Notes under the pieces: model-generated | The model's input: the letters and a program-made list of their open reading frames with translations, nothing else | Database searches by the model: none | Told to the model about the DNA's origin: nothing | Position numbers and translations under genes: made by a program | Part shown: in pieces, positions 1 through 8,906 of the stretch | How positions within the stretch are numbered: the first letter of the stretch is position 1 | Layout of the letters: each line of letters begins with the position of its first letter | Source of the DNA: Actinomycetota bacterium | GTDB taxonomy: Bacteria; Actinomycetota; Actinomycetes; Streptosporangiales; Streptosporangiaceae | Length of the DNA stretch: 60,832 nt | Direction of reading: 5' to 3' | NCBI GenBank assembly: GCA_003242605.1 | Contig: QGUZ01000002.1 | Coordinates: forward strand, 1-60,832

Positions 1-134
1 TCGACCGAGTTGGTGAGGTAGAACCGCCGCTCGGTTTCGACGACATAGGTGAACAGGCCCACGACGTCGCGGTACTCCCGGTAGAGCTGCAGCTCCATCT
101 CGGTCTCGTACTTCTCGAGATCCTCTGCGCTCAT
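1..134 (-). CDS. DUF2469 family protein, N-terminal part (truncated by window edge)
   Basis: The reverse strand gives an ATG at 132-134 followed by MSAEDLEKYETEMEL and then RRFYLTNSV, running off the left edge. This matches the start of the small acidic DUF2469 proteins of actinobacteria, which commonly sit downstream of rnhB; their function is unknown. An AGGAGG-like ribosome binding site lies about 7 bases upstream of the ATG, which supports the start. Only about 44 residues are visible. It is the last visible gene of the rnhB-lepB strand and is separated from rnhB by about 100 bases. Confidence 0.85.
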   Translation of the reverse strand, partial: MSAEDLEKYETEMELQLYREYRDVVGLFTYVVETERRFYLTNSV

Positions 135-233
135 TCCGGTCCTCCTGTTCCGTGCTTCTGGGTCGCATGCACCTGATCTCGCGCGGTCAGTGCCCGATAT
201 CGCGCCGCATCGCGCCCAGATCGGCATGCCCGA

Positions 234-920
234 TCAGGCAACGCCGGCCCCCAGTTCATTGTCCCGTATCCTCTCTCCCCGGCCGGACCGCGCCACCGTC
301 ACGAACGAGAAGCGGTGGTGCGGGCTCGGTCCGTGCCTGGCGAGCGCCGCCCGGTGTGCGGGGGTGACGTACCCCTTGTGGTCGGCGAAGCCGTACTCCG
401 GGAAGGACTCGTGCAAGGCGGTCATGATGCCGTCCCTGGTCACCTTCGCCACGATGGACGCGGCCGCCACACAGGCCGCTACCTGGTCCCCCTTCCAGAT
501 CGCCAGGGACGGCGCCGGAAGCCCCGGCACCGCGAAGCCGTCGACGAGTACATACCCGGGCTCGCAGCTCAGCCCGGCGACGGCGCGGCGCATCCCGGTG
601 ACGTTGCACCGGTGCAGCCCGCGGGCGTCGATCTCGACCGGCGGGATGACCACGACGTGCACGGCCCGCGCCGTCGCCATGATGCGCTCGTACAGCTCCT
701 GCCGCCGCGCGGGTGTGATCAGCTTGGAGTCGGTGAGCCCGTCGATCTCCCGCCCCAGGATGACCGCGGCGACCACCAGCGGTCCGGCGCAGGCGCCCCG
801 CCCCGCCTCGTCGACCCCGGCGATCGGGGACAGCCCTCGCCGGGCGAGCGCGCGCTCGTAGCCGTAGATCCCCGAATCCCGCCGGACGACGCTCGGCCGC
901 GGGCGATAGGCAACAGTCAT
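234..920 (-). CDS. rnhB: Ribonuclease HII
   Basis: Cytoplasmic endonuclease that nicks the RNA strand of RNA/DNA hybrids and misincorporated ribonucleotides. From the ATG at 918-920 the product is 228 residues, normal for the family. The RNase HII signature GVDEAGRG (about residues 35-42) contains the first catalytic Asp-Glu pair. Further conserved segments are LTDSK, YVLVDG and the late KVTRD and GYVTPAH stretches. The reading frame is open upstream to 1124, but that part is arginine/proline-rich and does not resemble the family, so the start at MTVAYRPRP is preferred. It lies just downstream of the signal peptidase pair, the usual actinobacterial order. Confidence 0.93.
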   Translation of the reverse strand: MTVAYRPRPSVVRRDSGIYGYERALARRGLSPIAGVDEAGRGACAGPLVVAAVILGREIDGLTDSKLITPARRQELYERIMATARAVHVVVIPPVEIDARGLHRCNVTGMRRAVAGLSCEPGYVLVDGFAVPGLPAPSLAIWKGDQVAACVAAASIVAKVTRDGIMTALHESFPEYGFADHKGYVTPAHRAALARHGPSPHHRFSFVTVARSGRGERIRDNELGAGVA

Positions 921-1120
921 GACAGTACGCAGCGTATGTCGCCCGGCGTCACGGCGGCCATACAGTATCGGCCCGGGCATCGGCCGAGGCATCGGCCCCG
1001 GCGCCGGCCACGCTGATGACCACGCCGATGACCACGTCGAATGCGCGGACACCGGCCGCCGCGGCGGCCGCCGTACCGGCCGGACATCGAGCGGCCGAAC
1101 CCTCCCTGCGGCGGTGCGCG

Positions 1121-1909
1121 TCAACGGGACGCCGACGCCCCGGAGGGCGAGGGGACCTTCTCGAAGACCTTCGGGGTCTCCAGCAGCTTCATCCGGGACG
1201 GCGGCCAGTACACCGCCCAGGCGCGGCCCAGGACCGCCTCCTCGGAGATCGTGCCGGAGTACTTGTCGTTGATGAAGGCCCGCGAGTCACGCGACGCGAC
1301 CCGGTGGTCCCCCATGACCCACAGCCGCCCCTTCGGCACCTTCACCTCGAAGGACTCGCCCGAGGCGTAGTCGCCGGGGTAGAGGTAGTCCTCGTCGAGC
1401 GGCACGCCGTTGACCGAGAGCCGGTGCTTCTTGTCACAGCACTTCACGGTGTCGCCGCCGACCGCGATCACCCGCTTGATCCACTCCTGGCCGTCCCAGC
1501 CCTTGAACACCACGACGTCGCCGCGCTGGGGCGAGCCGGACAGCCGGTTGATCACCACCCGGTCGTTCTCGAGCAGGGTGTTCTCCATCGACTCCGACGG
1601 GATCCAGAACGTGCCGATGACAAACGCGCGCAGCAGCAGCGCCACCGCGACACCGCCGGCGATGAGCAGCAGCGACTCCGCCCAGCCGCTCTTGCGCCTC
1701 TTCGCCGGCCGCTCGGCGGCGTCCTTCCCGCCGTTCTTCCCGGTGGTCTGCGCGCCGTTCTGCCCGGCGTTCTTCTCGCCCTTGGCCTCGCCGTCGTTCG
1801 TCACGCCGTTCCGCTCGGCCGCGGCGTCCGCCGGCACGGCCGGCTCCCCGCCGGGCGCCGCGGACGCGTTCTCGGGCGCGCCGCCCATCTCGTTGCCGGT
1901 ACGGCTCAT
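1121..1909 (-). CDS. lepB: Type I signal peptidase (second of the pair)
   Basis: Membrane-anchored serine protease that removes signal peptides from secreted proteins. The 262-residue product has a long hydrophilic Lys/Ala/Asn-rich cytoplasmic N-terminus (about 1-75), one membrane segment (about 79-100), then the catalytic Ser in IPSESMENTLL (Ser107) and the general-base Lys in EWIKRVIAVGGDT (Lys145). The family box GRLWVMGDHR is present. The start at 1907-1909 overlaps the upstream signal peptidase stop by four bases (ATGA), so the two are probably translationally coupled. Open frame continues upstream but that stretch belongs to the neighbour. Paralogous signal peptidases next to rplS are typical of actinomycetes. 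Confidence 0.92.
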   Translation of the reverse strand: MSRTGNEMGGAPENASAAPGGEPAVPADAAAERNGVTNDGEAKGEKNAGQNGAQTTGKNGGKDAAERPAKRRKSGWAESLLLIAGGVAVALLLRAFVIGTFWIPSESMENTLLENDRVVINRLSGSPQRGDVVVFKGWDGQEWIKRVIAVGGDTVKCCDKKHRLSVNGVPLDEDYLYPGDYASGESFEVKVPKGRLWVMGDHRVASRDSRAFINDKYSGTISEEAVLGRAWAVYWPPSRMKLLETPKVFEKVPSPSGASASR

Positions 1910-2811
1910 GCCGGCTCCCCCACCGGACGGGTGAGACGGCGCCGCAGCGCCATGATCGGGAGCGCGCCGATGCAGCCGAGGATGAGCGGCGCCTGGCCGG
2001 TCACGGCACCGGCGGCCTTCAGCGCGGCCTGGTTGAAGGTGTCCGGGATCGGCAGGGTGCCGATGCGGGAGAACGGCCACACGATCACGAACGCCCGCCC
2101 GATCACCCGGTCCTCCGGGATCGTTCCGCCACCCGGGTCACCCTGGTGCGCGCGCGAGTCGAGGGACACCGAGCGATGGTCGCCCATCACCCACAGCCGG
2201 CCCTCGGGCACCGTGATCTCGAAGGGCCGCTCGGAGGGCATGTCCCCCGGGTACAGGTAGGAGCTCTCGTCGAGGGGCACCCCGTTGACCGTGATCCGCC
2301 CCTCCTTGTCGCAGCACTTGACCGTGTCGCCGGGGATGCCGATGACGCGCTTGATGTAGTCCTTCTCCCCCGGCACGAACCCGAACGCGGTGCCGAGCCA
2401 CCGGGCGACCGCCGCCACCGGGTTCGACGGCTCCTCGATCTCGACCTCCGGATCCCAGGAGTCCACGCCGGAGAACACCACGATGTCACCGCGCTCGATG
2501 TCGCGGAAGTGGTAGACGAGCTTGTTGACCAAGACCCGGTCGTTGGTGAGGAGGGTGTTCTCCATCGACTCGGACGGGATGTAGAAGGCCTGGACGACGA
2601 ACGTCTTGATCGCGAGCGCCAGTGCGAGCGCGACCACCACCAGCACCGGCAGTTCCCGCCAGAAGGAGCCTTTCCTCTCGTCCTTCTCTTTTCCGCCCTT
2701 CTCTTTCCCGCCCCGTGCGGCGGGCGGCTGAGTGTCTTCCGCGACCACGTCCACCTCGTCCCCGGCAGGGCGGCGGGCCGGTGCCCCGTACCCCTGGTCC
2801 TCGCTAGCCAT
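1906..2811 (-). CDS. lepB: Type I signal peptidase (first of the pair)
   Basis: A 301-residue paralogue of the adjacent signal peptidase. It has a charged cytoplasmic N-terminus with KEKGGKEKDER, a membrane span at about 53-73, catalytic Ser82 in YIPSESMENTLL, Lys154 in DYIKRVIGIPGDT and the GRLWVMGDHR box. Unlike its partner it has a second hydrophobic stretch near the C-terminus (about 268-290, APLILGCIGALPIMAL), so it probably crosses the membrane twice. It also carries an insert between the first two conserved boxes (about 115-148). Its stop overlaps the next lepB start (ATGA). It lies downstream of rplS, with a strong hairpin between them. Confidence 0.93.
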   Translation of the reverse strand: MASEDQGYGAPARRPAGDEVDVVAEDTQPPAARGGKEKGGKEKDERKGSFWRELPVLVVVALALALAIKTFVVQAFYIPSESMENTLLTNDRVLVNKLVYHFRDIERGDIVVFSGVDSWDPEVEIEEPSNPVAAVARWLGTAFGFVPGEKDYIKRVIGIPGDTVKCCDKEGRITVNGVPLDESSYLYPGDMPSERPFEITVPEGRLWVMGDHRSVSLDSRAHQGDPGGGTIPEDRVIGRAFVIVWPFSRIGTLPIPDTFNQAALKAAGAVTGQAPLILGCIGALPIMALRRRLTRPVGEPA

Positions 2812-2873
2812 CGGTGACGAGCCTAGATGATATGGGCCCCGCCACGAGCGTCCGACTCGGCACGATCACACGA

Positions 2874-2909
2874 GAAATGGCCCGCACCACAGCGGGCGCG
2901 GGCCATTTC
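2874..2909 (-). terminator. Strong hairpin downstream of rplS
   Basis: A perfect 12-bp inverted repeat (GAAATGGCCCGC at 2874-2885 against GCGGGCCATTTC at 2898-2909) encloses a 12-base loop. It starts 13 bases after the rplS stop codon on the minus strand. The stem ends in an A/T-rich base, as in actinobacterial intrinsic terminators that lack a long U tract. It should end rplS transcription and insulate the signal peptidase genes. Confidence 0.82.
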
Positions 2910-2922
2910 ATTGCGATCGAGG

Positions 2923-3288
2923 CTAATTGGCCGCCGGGGCCGCCTCGCGCCGCTCCCGGATGCGGGCCGCCTTACCGCGCAGATCCCGCATGTAGTAGAG
3001 CTTGGCGCGGCGGACACGGCCACGGCTCACCACGACGATCTTCTCGATGACCGGGCTGTGTACCGGGAACGTGCGCTCGACGCCCACGCCGTAGCTCACC
3101 TTGCGCACGGTGAAGGTCTCCCGGAGGCCACCGCCCTGCCGGCGCAGCACGAAGCCCTTGAAGACCTGGATGCGGGACCGGTTCCCCTCGACGACGCGGA
3201 CGTGCACCTCGAGGGTGTCACCCGGACGGAAGTCCGGGATGTCGGTGCGCATCAGGGACTTCTCGATCTCCTGGATCGCGGTGTGCAT
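2923..3288 (-). CDS. rplS: 50S ribosomal protein L19
   Basis: Structural protein of the large ribosomal subunit at the 30S/50S interface. The 121-residue product matches the family along its length: [46 protein letters not shown] and the basic tail [18 protein letters not shown]. It follows trmD, as in most bacteria, but is separated by about 300 bases and is followed by a strong terminator, so it probably has its own promoter and forms a single-gene unit. Confidence 0.97.
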   Translation of the reverse strand: MHTAIQEIEKSLMRTDIPDFRPGDTLEVHVRVVEGNRSRIQVFKGFVLRRQGGGLRETFTVRKVSYGVGVERTFPVHSPVIEKIVVVSRGRVRRAKLYYMRDLRGKAARIRERREAAPAAN

Positions 3289-3591
3289 GACAGCGGTTCC
3301 TCATCAAACGCGAGCGCGCGGAGGTCCACCCGGTCACGCCGACGCGCGACGGCGAGGGGGACACACGCACTGGGCTGGATACGTCTTCCAGGCCGGGACG
3401 GTGTCGACCCGGCCGACCGCGCCAACCGTGCCCGATCGCGAGGTCGAAGACAGTTGGCAACAGCGATTCAGTCTGCCACAGGTTCGCATCCGGCGCGAAA
3501 CAAAGCGGCCGGACGGGCGGTTTATACCGGTTCACCGCAGGCCCGGGTACGGCCCGGCCGCGGCGCCCGCCGACGCCGCCGGAGGGGGCCG
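3289..3591. other. Intergenic region between trmD and rplS
   Basis: About 300 bases with no convincing coding frame. It should hold the rplS promoter and leader. Composition becomes less GC-rich near 3450-3540. I see no clear stem-loop or riboswitch motif. Confidence 0.5.
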
Positions 3592-4431
3592 TCAGGCCAC
3601 GTCGGGCCGCTCCTCGCCCGCGGGCGGTTCCTCCTCCTCGCCGGCCCGCTCGCCGCGGACCGCCCGCCAGGCCTCCTCGAGCACCTCCCGGTCGCGCCGG
3701 TCGAGCGTGTCCGGGTCGAGCCGCGCCGCGAGGTCCGGCCGCCGCTCCACGGTACGGCGCAGCGCCTGGTCGCGCCGCCAGCGCGCGATCGCCGCGTGGT
3801 GCCCGGACAGCAGGATCGGCGGCACCTCGTGCCCGCGCCACACCGGCGGCTTGGTGTAGACGGGGCCCTCGAGCAGGTTCTCCATAGCCCCCGGCGCGAA
3901 CGAGTCGTCGGCCACCGAGCAGGCGTTGCCGAGCACGCCGGGCAGCAGCCGGGCCACGGCCTCGACGATCACGAGCACCGCCGCCTCGCCCCCGGCGAGC
4001 ACGTAGTCCCCGATGCTCACCTCGTCGGCGCGCAGCCGCTCGCGGTACTCCTCGACGACCCGGGCGTCGATGCCCTCGTACCGGGCGGGGGCGAACAGCA
4101 GCCACGGCTCCCGGGCGTACTCGAGCGCGACCTTCTGCGTGAAGGGCCGCCCGCTCGGAGTGGGCACCACGAGCCGCGGCATCGCGCCCTCGGTCTCGGC
4201 GGAGGCGATCACCGCGTCGATCGCCTCGGCCCACGGCTCGGGCTTCATCACCATGCCGGGCCCGCCGCCGTACGGCGTGTCGTCCACGGTGCGGTGCACG
4301 TCGTGGGTCCAGTCCCGCAGCTGGTGCAGCCGGATGTCGAGGATGCCGCGGCTGCGCGCCTTGCCGATGAGCGACACGTCGAGCGGCGCGAAGTACTCGG
4401 GGAAGATCGAGATGATGTCGACGCGCATCAC
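3592..4431 (-). CDS. trmD: tRNA (guanine-N1)-methyltransferase
   Basis: Methylates G37 of tRNAs that read CNN codons, using S-adenosylmethionine, which prevents +1 frameshifting. The 279-residue product starts [14 protein letters not shown] and shows the SPOUT-family motifs [16 protein letters not shown] (about 50-65), [10 protein letters not shown] and the knot region [15 protein letters not shown] followed by LLPGVLGN. The C-terminal 30 residues are an acidic, poorly conserved tail. The ATG overlaps the rimM stop by four bases (ATGA), so rimM-trmD is a coupled pair. Confidence 0.96.
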   Translation of the reverse strand: MMRVDIISIFPEYFAPLDVSLIGKARSRGILDIRLHQLRDWTHDVHRTVDDTPYGGGPGMVMKPEPWAEAIDAVIASAETEGAMPRLVVPTPSGRPFTQKVALEYAREPWLLFAPARYEGIDARVVEEYRERLRADEVSIGDYVLAGGEAAVLVIVEAVARLLPGVLGNACSVADDSFAPGAMENLLEGPVYTKPPVWRGHEVPPILLSGHHAAIARWRRDQALRRTVERRPDLAARLDPDTLDRRDREVLEEAWRAVRGERAGEEEEPPAGEERPDVA

Positions 4432-4943
4432 TCCGCCTCATCCGGGTTGAGCAGCCCGCGCGGCGGATCGATCACGAGCCGCCCGGCCTCCAGGTCCACC
4501 TCGGGCACGATCGCCTTGACGAACGGGATGAGCACCTCGCGGCCCGCGTGGCGGACGACGAGCAGGTCCTGGCCGTGGTGCAGCACGTCGGTCACCTCGC
4601 CGACCTCCTCGCCGCCGACCGTGACCACCTTCAGGCCGATGAGCTGGTGGTCGTAGAACTCGTCGGGATCCTCCGGCGGCGGGACGTCGGCCGAGTCGAT
4701 GAGGAGCAGCGTGTTGCGCAGCCGCTCGGCCGCGTTCCGGTCGGTCACTCCCTGGAACCGCAGCAGCAGCACGCCGGAGTGCCAGCGCCTCCCCGCCACC
4801 GTGAGCGGCCCGGCCGACGCCGGCTCGGTGGCGAACCGCGCCCCGGGCGCGAAGCGCCGCTCCGGATCGTCGGTGCGGACCTCCACCGTGACCTCGCCGC
4901 GGATGCCGTGGGGGCGCCCGATCCGACCGACGACGAGTTGCAC
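4428..4943 (-). CDS. rimM: 16S rRNA processing protein RimM
   Basis: Ribosome maturation factor that binds S19 and helps process the 3' domain of 16S rRNA. The GTG start at 4941-4943 gives [22 protein letters not shown], the canonical RimM N-terminus, and a 171-residue product. A GGGGA-type ribosome binding site lies about 7 bases upstream. The reading frame is open further upstream but without family similarity. The PRC-barrel half is recognisable by [14 protein letters not shown] and [16 protein letters not shown]. Its stop overlaps the trmD start. Confidence 0.95.
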   Translation of the reverse strand: MQLVVGRIGRPHGIRGEVTVEVRTDDPERRFAPGARFATEPASAGPLTVAGRRWHSGVLLLRFQGVTDRNAAERLRNTLLLIDSADVPPPEDPDEFYDHQLIGLKVVTVGGEEVGEVTDVLHHGQDLLVVRHAGREVLIPFVKAIVPEVDLEAGRLVIDPPRGLLNPDEAE

Positions 4944-5011
4944 GTGACGATCCCCTTCTTCCCCGGCCCTTCTTCCCGGCCCTTCTTCACACGTCCTGTG
5001 CCCCCACAGCG

Positions 5012-5059
5012 CGTCAGGGGACCGCCACACGCCACACGGGCGGGGCAGGTCCCCTGACG
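5012..5059. promoter_or_regulatory. Perfect 12-bp inverted repeat between khpA and rimM
   Basis: CGTCAGGGGACC (5012-5023) is exactly complementary to GGTCCCCTGACG (5048-5059), with a 24-base spacer. It lies in the 258-base gap between khpA and rimM on the transcribed strand. It could be a terminator for rpsP-khpA, an attenuator ahead of rimM-trmD, or an RNA structure bound by a ribosomal or RNA-binding protein. The stem is certain; its role is inferred. Confidence 0.6.
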
Positions 5060-5201
5060 AAGGAGGGCTCGCACCTGTACGGCACGGCGACACCGCGGAC
5101 GGCACCACGGGCACCCGGACCTGGGCACGCTCGTCCCAGCCCCGGTGCGGACCGGCCGCGCGACCGGCGGCCGGTGACGGTCCGGCGCGGTGCGCCCGGG
5201 C

Positions 5202-5444
5202 TCAGCGGCCCTCGTTCAGGTCGAGCAGGTCGACCCGAACGTACTTGCCGCCGGCCAGCGCGTTCACCACCGTGCGCAGGGCCTTCGCGGTACGGCCGTT
5301 GCGCCCGATGACCTTGCCGAGATCCTCCGGATGGACGCGGACCTCCAGCACCCGTCCGGAGCGGATCCGGCGCGCGCGGACCCGGACGTCGTCGGGATTC
5401 TCGACGATGCCCTTGACCAGGTGCTCGAGGGCCTCCTCGAGCAC
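5202..5444 (-). CDS. khpA: KH-domain RNA-binding protein KhpA
   Basis: Small single-KH-domain RNA chaperone. The GTG at 5442-5444 gives VLEEALEHLVKGIVENPDDV and an 80-residue protein, the usual size. The KH GXXG loop is seen in GKVIGRNGRTAKALR (about residues 43-57). The start lies one base after the rpsP stop, and the GGAAGG stretch inside the rpsP 3' end can serve as its ribosome binding site, so translation is probably coupled. The longer open frame reading into rpsP is a shadow. Gene order rpsP-khpA-rimM-trmD is conserved in actinobacteria. Confidence 0.93.
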   Translation of the reverse strand: MLEEALEHLVKGIVENPDDVRVRARRIRSGRVLEVRVHPEDLGKVIGRNGRTAKALRTVVNALAGGKYVRVDLLDLNEGR

Positions 5445-5445
5445 C

Positions 5446-5904
5446 TCAGGCTCCGCCTTCCGACTTCTGCTCGGCCGGGGCGGACTCCGCGGCGTTCTCG
5501 GCCGTCTCCTTCTTCTTTGACTTGCGCGGCGGCGTGGGGGCGGGCGCACCGGTGTCCCCGGCGAGCGCCTCCTTCGCCGCGGCCTCGTAGATCGCGTGAC
5601 GATCCGGCTTCGGCTCGGCGACCTGGACCTTGGACTGCACGTCCTTCTCGCCCTTGAACCGCTGCCAGTCTCCGGTGAGCTTGAGGATCTTCAGCACCGG
5701 CTCGGTCGGCTGGGCCCCGACCCCCAACCAGTACTGCACCCGCTCGGAGTTCACCTCGATGCGCGAGGGGTTCTCCTTCGGGTGGTAGAGGCCGAGCTCC
5801 TCGATCGCGCGGCCGTCCCGCTTGGTCCGGCTGTCGGCCACGACGATGCGGTACTGCGGATTGCGGATCATGCCGAGCCGCTTAAGCTTGATCTTGACTG
5901 CCAC
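5446..5904 (-). CDS. rpsP: 30S ribosomal protein S16
   Basis: Small-subunit ribosomal protein needed for 30S assembly. The GTG at 5902-5904 gives [26 protein letters not shown]-type sequence, matching the family start. A TTG at 5914-5916 in the same frame is too close to the AGGAG motif. The core spans about residues 1-90 ([22 protein letters not shown]). A 60-residue Ala/Lys/Glu-rich C-terminal tail follows, longer than in enterobacteria but normal for actinomycetes. Confidence 0.95.
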   Translation of the reverse strand: MAVKIKLKRLGMIRNPQYRIVVADSRTKRDGRAIEELGLYHPKENPSRIEVNSERVQYWLGVGAQPTEPVLKILKLTGDWQRFKGEKDVQSKVQVAEPKPDRHAIYEAAAKEALAGDTGAPAPTPPRKSKKKETAENAAESAPAEQKSEGGA

Positions 5905-6233
5905 GGGTGTGGTCAACTCCTGGACTTCGAGACGTGATTGAGCGCCGTCACATCGAGTGGGGCACGACGAAAGGACGCTCCAGGGACAGGCGCGACCGGC
6001 GGAGATGAGAGGGCAACCGTCCGGCCACGGTGTTCCAACATGTCATTCTGCCAGAACCGCAGAGTGTTCCGCGACGTGACCGCCGGAGCGTCGCATGCCG
6101 AAGGCCGCTCCGGGCGTCCCCCGGCACGGTGCCCGATACCGTGGATCACTACGGTAGCCCACCACGCCGCCGAACCGGCACCGAGGCCGGGGCCCGGCGG
6201 CGGGAGGCGGCGCGCCGCCGCCCCGCCGGGTCG
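5905..6233. other. Intergenic region upstream of rpsP
   Basis: About 330 bases between rpsP and the small membrane protein gene. No coding frame is convincing. The less GC-rich part at about 6030-6075 is the likely site of the rpsP promoter, but I cannot assign -35 and -10 boxes with confidence. Confidence 0.45.
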
Positions 6234-6365
6234 TCACTTCGGGCGTACGCCGAGGAGCTCGAGGGCGGTGATCGCGATCATCGCCACGATGATGGCCGCC
6301 CAGATGAGCCGCATCCGGCGGTCGAACCGCGCGCCCTTGTCCTCGTCCTCGTGCTCGGCGGTCAT
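6234..6365 (-). CDS. Small single-pass membrane protein (43 aa), function unknown
   Basis: An ATG at 6363-6365 opens a 43-codon frame ending in TGA at 6234-6236. The ribosome binding site GGGAGGG lies about 7 bases upstream. The protein has an acidic N-terminus (MTAEHEDEDKGARF), basic residues RRMR, then one hydrophobic helix (about residues 20-38: LIWAAIIVAMIAITALELL) and a short GVRPK tail, predicting an N-in membrane anchor. It starts 38 bases after the ffh stop on the same strand, so it is probably co-transcribed with the SRP protein gene. I do not recognise the family. Confidence 0.7.
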   Translation of the reverse strand: MTAEHEDEDKGARFDRRMRLIWAAIIVAMIAITALELLGVRPK

Positions 6366-6403
6366 GCGGTGTCCCTCCCGCTGCCGCGATCACCCCGCGG
6401 CCG

Positions 6404-7945
6404 TCACTTCTTTCCGGGGAACTTGAGCTTCGACGGGTCGAACCCGGGCGGCAGGGTGAGCCCGGGCGGCAGCTTGCCGCCGCCGAGCCCGCCCAGGCCG
6501 GGCGGCAGCGGCGGGGTGTCCGGGGACGGCCGGGAGCCCGCCTTGCCGAGGGCGGCCTTGCGCGGGTCGCCGCTCACCCGGCGCCCCTTCTTCGCCTTCT
6601 TCGACTTGGCCTTGCGCCCGCCCGGCATGCCCGGGATACCGAGGCCGCTCGCCATGCGCTTCATCATCTTCTGCGCCTCGAAGAAGCGCGTGACGAGGTT
6701 GTTCACCTCGGTGACGGTCACCCCGGAGCCGCGCGCGATGCGCTCCCGGCGCGAGCCGTTGATGATCTTCGGGTCGCGCCGCTCGGCCGGCGTCATCGAG
6801 CGGATGATGGCGGCGATGCGGTCCAGGTCGCGATCATCGATCTTGTTGAGCTGGTCGCGCATCTGCCCCATGCCGGGCATCATGCCGAGCAGGTTCTTGA
6901 TCGGCCCGAGCCGGCGGACCATCATCATCTGCTCGAGGAAGTCGTCGAGCGTGAAGTCCTCACCCGAGACGAGCTTGCCCGCCATCTTGGCGGCCTCCTG
7001 CTCGTCGAAGGTGCGCTGCGCCTGCTCGATCAGGGTGAGGATGTCACCCATGTCGAGGATGCGCGACGCCATCCGGTCCGGGTGGAAGAGGTCGAAGTCC
7101 TCGAGCTTCTCGCCGGTGGAGGCGAACATGATCGGCCGGCCGGTGACGTGACGCACCGAGAGCGCGGCGCCGCCGCGCGCGTCGCCGTCGAGCTTGGTGA
7201 GCACGACCGCGTCGAAGCCGACCCCGTCCATGAAGGCCTGGGCGGTGGTGACCGCGTCCTGGCCGATCATGGCGTCGACGACGAAGAGGATCTCGTCGGG
7301 CTGGACGGCGTCGCGGATGTCCGCCGCCTGCTGCATCATCTCCTGGTCGATGCCGAGCCGGCCGGCGGTGTCGATGATCACCATGTCGTGGTGCTTCTGC
7401 CGGGCGTACTCGATCGACCGGCGGGCCACGTCGACCGGGTCGCCGACGCCGTTGCCCGGCTCGGGGGCGAAGATCGCCACCTCGGCCCGTTCCGCGAGCA
7501 CGGAGAGCTGCTGGACCGCGTTGGGCCGCTGCAGGTCGCAGGCGACGAGCAGCGGGGCGTGGCCCTGCATGCGCAGCCAGCGGGCGAGCTTGCCCGCGAG
7601 CGTGGTCTTACCGGAACCCTGCAGACCCGCCAGCATGATCACGGTGGGCGGCGTCTTGGCGTACCGCAGGCGGCGGGTCTCCCCGCCCAGCACCTCGATC
7701 AGCTCGTCGTGAACGATCTTCACGACCTGCTGGGCCGGGTTGAGCGCCTGGGAGACCTCGGCTCCGCGCGCACGCTCCTTGACCCGGGCGACGAACTCCC
7801 GCACCACCGGGAGCGCGACGTCCGCCTCGAGCAGGGCGATCCGGATCTCCCGACAGGTCGCATCGATATCGGCGTCGGAGAGCCTGCCCTTCGACCGAAG
7901 GGAGGAGAATACCGATGTCAGCCGGTCGGATAGGGTCTCAAACAC
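6404..7945 (-). CDS. ffh: Signal recognition particle protein Ffh
   Basis: SRP54 GTPase that with 4.5S RNA delivers nascent membrane and secreted proteins to FtsY. The product is 513 residues from a GTG start. It has the N domain (1-90), the G domain with GLQGSGKTT (about 107-115), DTAGRLG, TKLDGDARGGAALS and a GQDAV box, and the Met-rich M domain with LLGMMPGMGQM and the SRP RNA-binding GSGVTVTEVN region. The C-terminus is extended by a Lys stretch and a Pro/Gly/Leu-rich tail that ends PSKLKFPGKK, longer than in E. coli but seen in actinobacteria. Confidence 0.97.
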   Translation of the reverse strand: MFETLSDRLTSVFSSLRSKGRLSDADIDATCREIRIALLEADVALPVVREFVARVKERARGAEVSQALNPAQQVVKIVHDELIEVLGGETRRLRYAKTPPTVIMLAGLQGSGKTTLAGKLARWLRMQGHAPLLVACDLQRPNAVQQLSVLAERAEVAIFAPEPGNGVGDPVDVARRSIEYARQKHHDMVIIDTAGRLGIDQEMMQQAADIRDAVQPDEILFVVDAMIGQDAVTTAQAFMDGVGFDAVVLTKLDGDARGGAALSVRHVTGRPIMFASTGEKLEDFDLFHPDRMASRILDMGDILTLIEQAQRTFDEQEAAKMAGKLVSGEDFTLDDFLEQMMMVRRLGPIKNLLGMMPGMGQMRDQLNKIDDRDLDRIAAIIRSMTPAERRDPKIINGSRRERIARGSGVTVTEVNNLVTRFFEAQKMMKRMASGLGIPGMPGGRKAKSKKAKKGRRVSGDPRKAALGKAGSRPSPDTPPLPPGLGGLGGGKLPPGLTLPPGFDPSKLKFPGKK

Positions 7946-8294
7946 GTGTTGGCCAGCCTCTGCGCGAATGGTCCGTGCTTAACTGCGTCGTCTGCGACTA
8001 GCCCCCAGCCTATCCGCTCCCGCCTCCCCGCGAGGGCGCGGCCGCGACCGGCGGCGGCGCATCGTGGTCGCGGCGCCCTACCGGCCGAGCCGTACCGATC
8101 GCGCCTGCCGGCCGGAACCGGGCGTCCCGCACCGGCCGGTGCCGTGCGCCGGGCCCCGAAACGCCGAAACGGCGGCGCCGGTCGGCGCCGCCCCCGGCGC
8201 GCGGAGGCCGCCCGATCCGTGCCCGTCTCGGGCGGCTCCGCGTCCGTACGGCCGTACCGCGGCGGGCCGGGGGCGACCCGGCCCTCCGGCTCGC
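7946..8294. other. Intergenic region between conservon 1 and ffh
   Basis: About 350 very GC-rich bases. Several open frames cross it but none has recognisable protein similarity or a good ribosome binding site. It should contain the end of the conservon 1 transcript and the ffh promoter. I see nothing else. Confidence 0.4.
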
Positions 8295-8906
8295 TCAGCG
8301 GCCCAGGCCGCCGCCCGGTACGGCCATGCGCATGGCGAGCGCGTGCTCGACCAGGGTGATGAGGGTCTCCTTGACCGACTCGCGGACGCGCGCGTCGCAG
8401 CGAGTGATCGGAATGTGCGGGGAGATGGTGAGCGCCTCGCGCACCTCCTCTTCGCTGTGCGTGAAGTGCCCGTCCCAGCCGTTGATCGCGATGATGAACG
8501 GGAGCTGGGCCTCCTCGAAGTAGTCCACAGCGGGAAAACTGTCGGCGAGGCGGCGGGTGTCGACCAGCACCACGGCCCCGATGGCGCCGCGCACCAGGTC
8601 GTCCCACATGAACCAGAACCGGTGCTGACCGGGCGTGCCGAACAGGTAGAGGATCAGGTCCTGGTCGAGCGACACCCGCCCGAAGTCCATCGCGACCGTG
8701 GTGGTCGTCTTGTTCGGGGTCAGGGCCGTGTCGTCGATGCCCACCGAGGCGTCGGTCATGACCGCCTCGGTGGTGAGCGGCATGATCTCCGAGACGGCGC
8801 CGACGAAGGTCGTCTTGCCCACGCCGAACCCGCCGGCGACGACGATCTTCGTCGAGGTGAGCACGCCGCCGCCACCACCGCCTCGGCTAGAGCCTGCGAA
8901 GTCCAC
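8295..8906 (-). CDS. cvnD: Conservon GTPase CvnD (locus 1)
   Basis: Ras-like small GTPase of the conservon system, thought to work at the membrane with CvnA, CvnB and CvnC in signalling. The GTG start gives MDFAGSSRGGGG and a 203-residue protein. The G1 loop GGFGVGKTTFVG, a switch region with the TTTTVAMDFG segment, G3-like FGTPGQHRF and the late INGWDG segment are all present. It begins 20 bases inside cvnC, the same geometry as in locus 2. It ends with a normal TGA after GGGLGR. It is the last gene of an apparently intact cvnABCD operon. Confidence 0.93.
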   Translation of the reverse strand: MDFAGSSRGGGGGGVLTSTKIVVAGGFGVGKTTFVGAVSEIMPLTTEAVMTDASVGIDDTALTPNKTTTTVAMDFGRVSLDQDLILYLFGTPGQHRFWFMWDDLVRGAIGAVVLVDTRRLADSFPAVDYFEEAQLPFIIAINGWDGHFTHSEEEVREALTISPHIPITRCDARVRESVKETLITLVEHALAMRMAVPGGGLGR

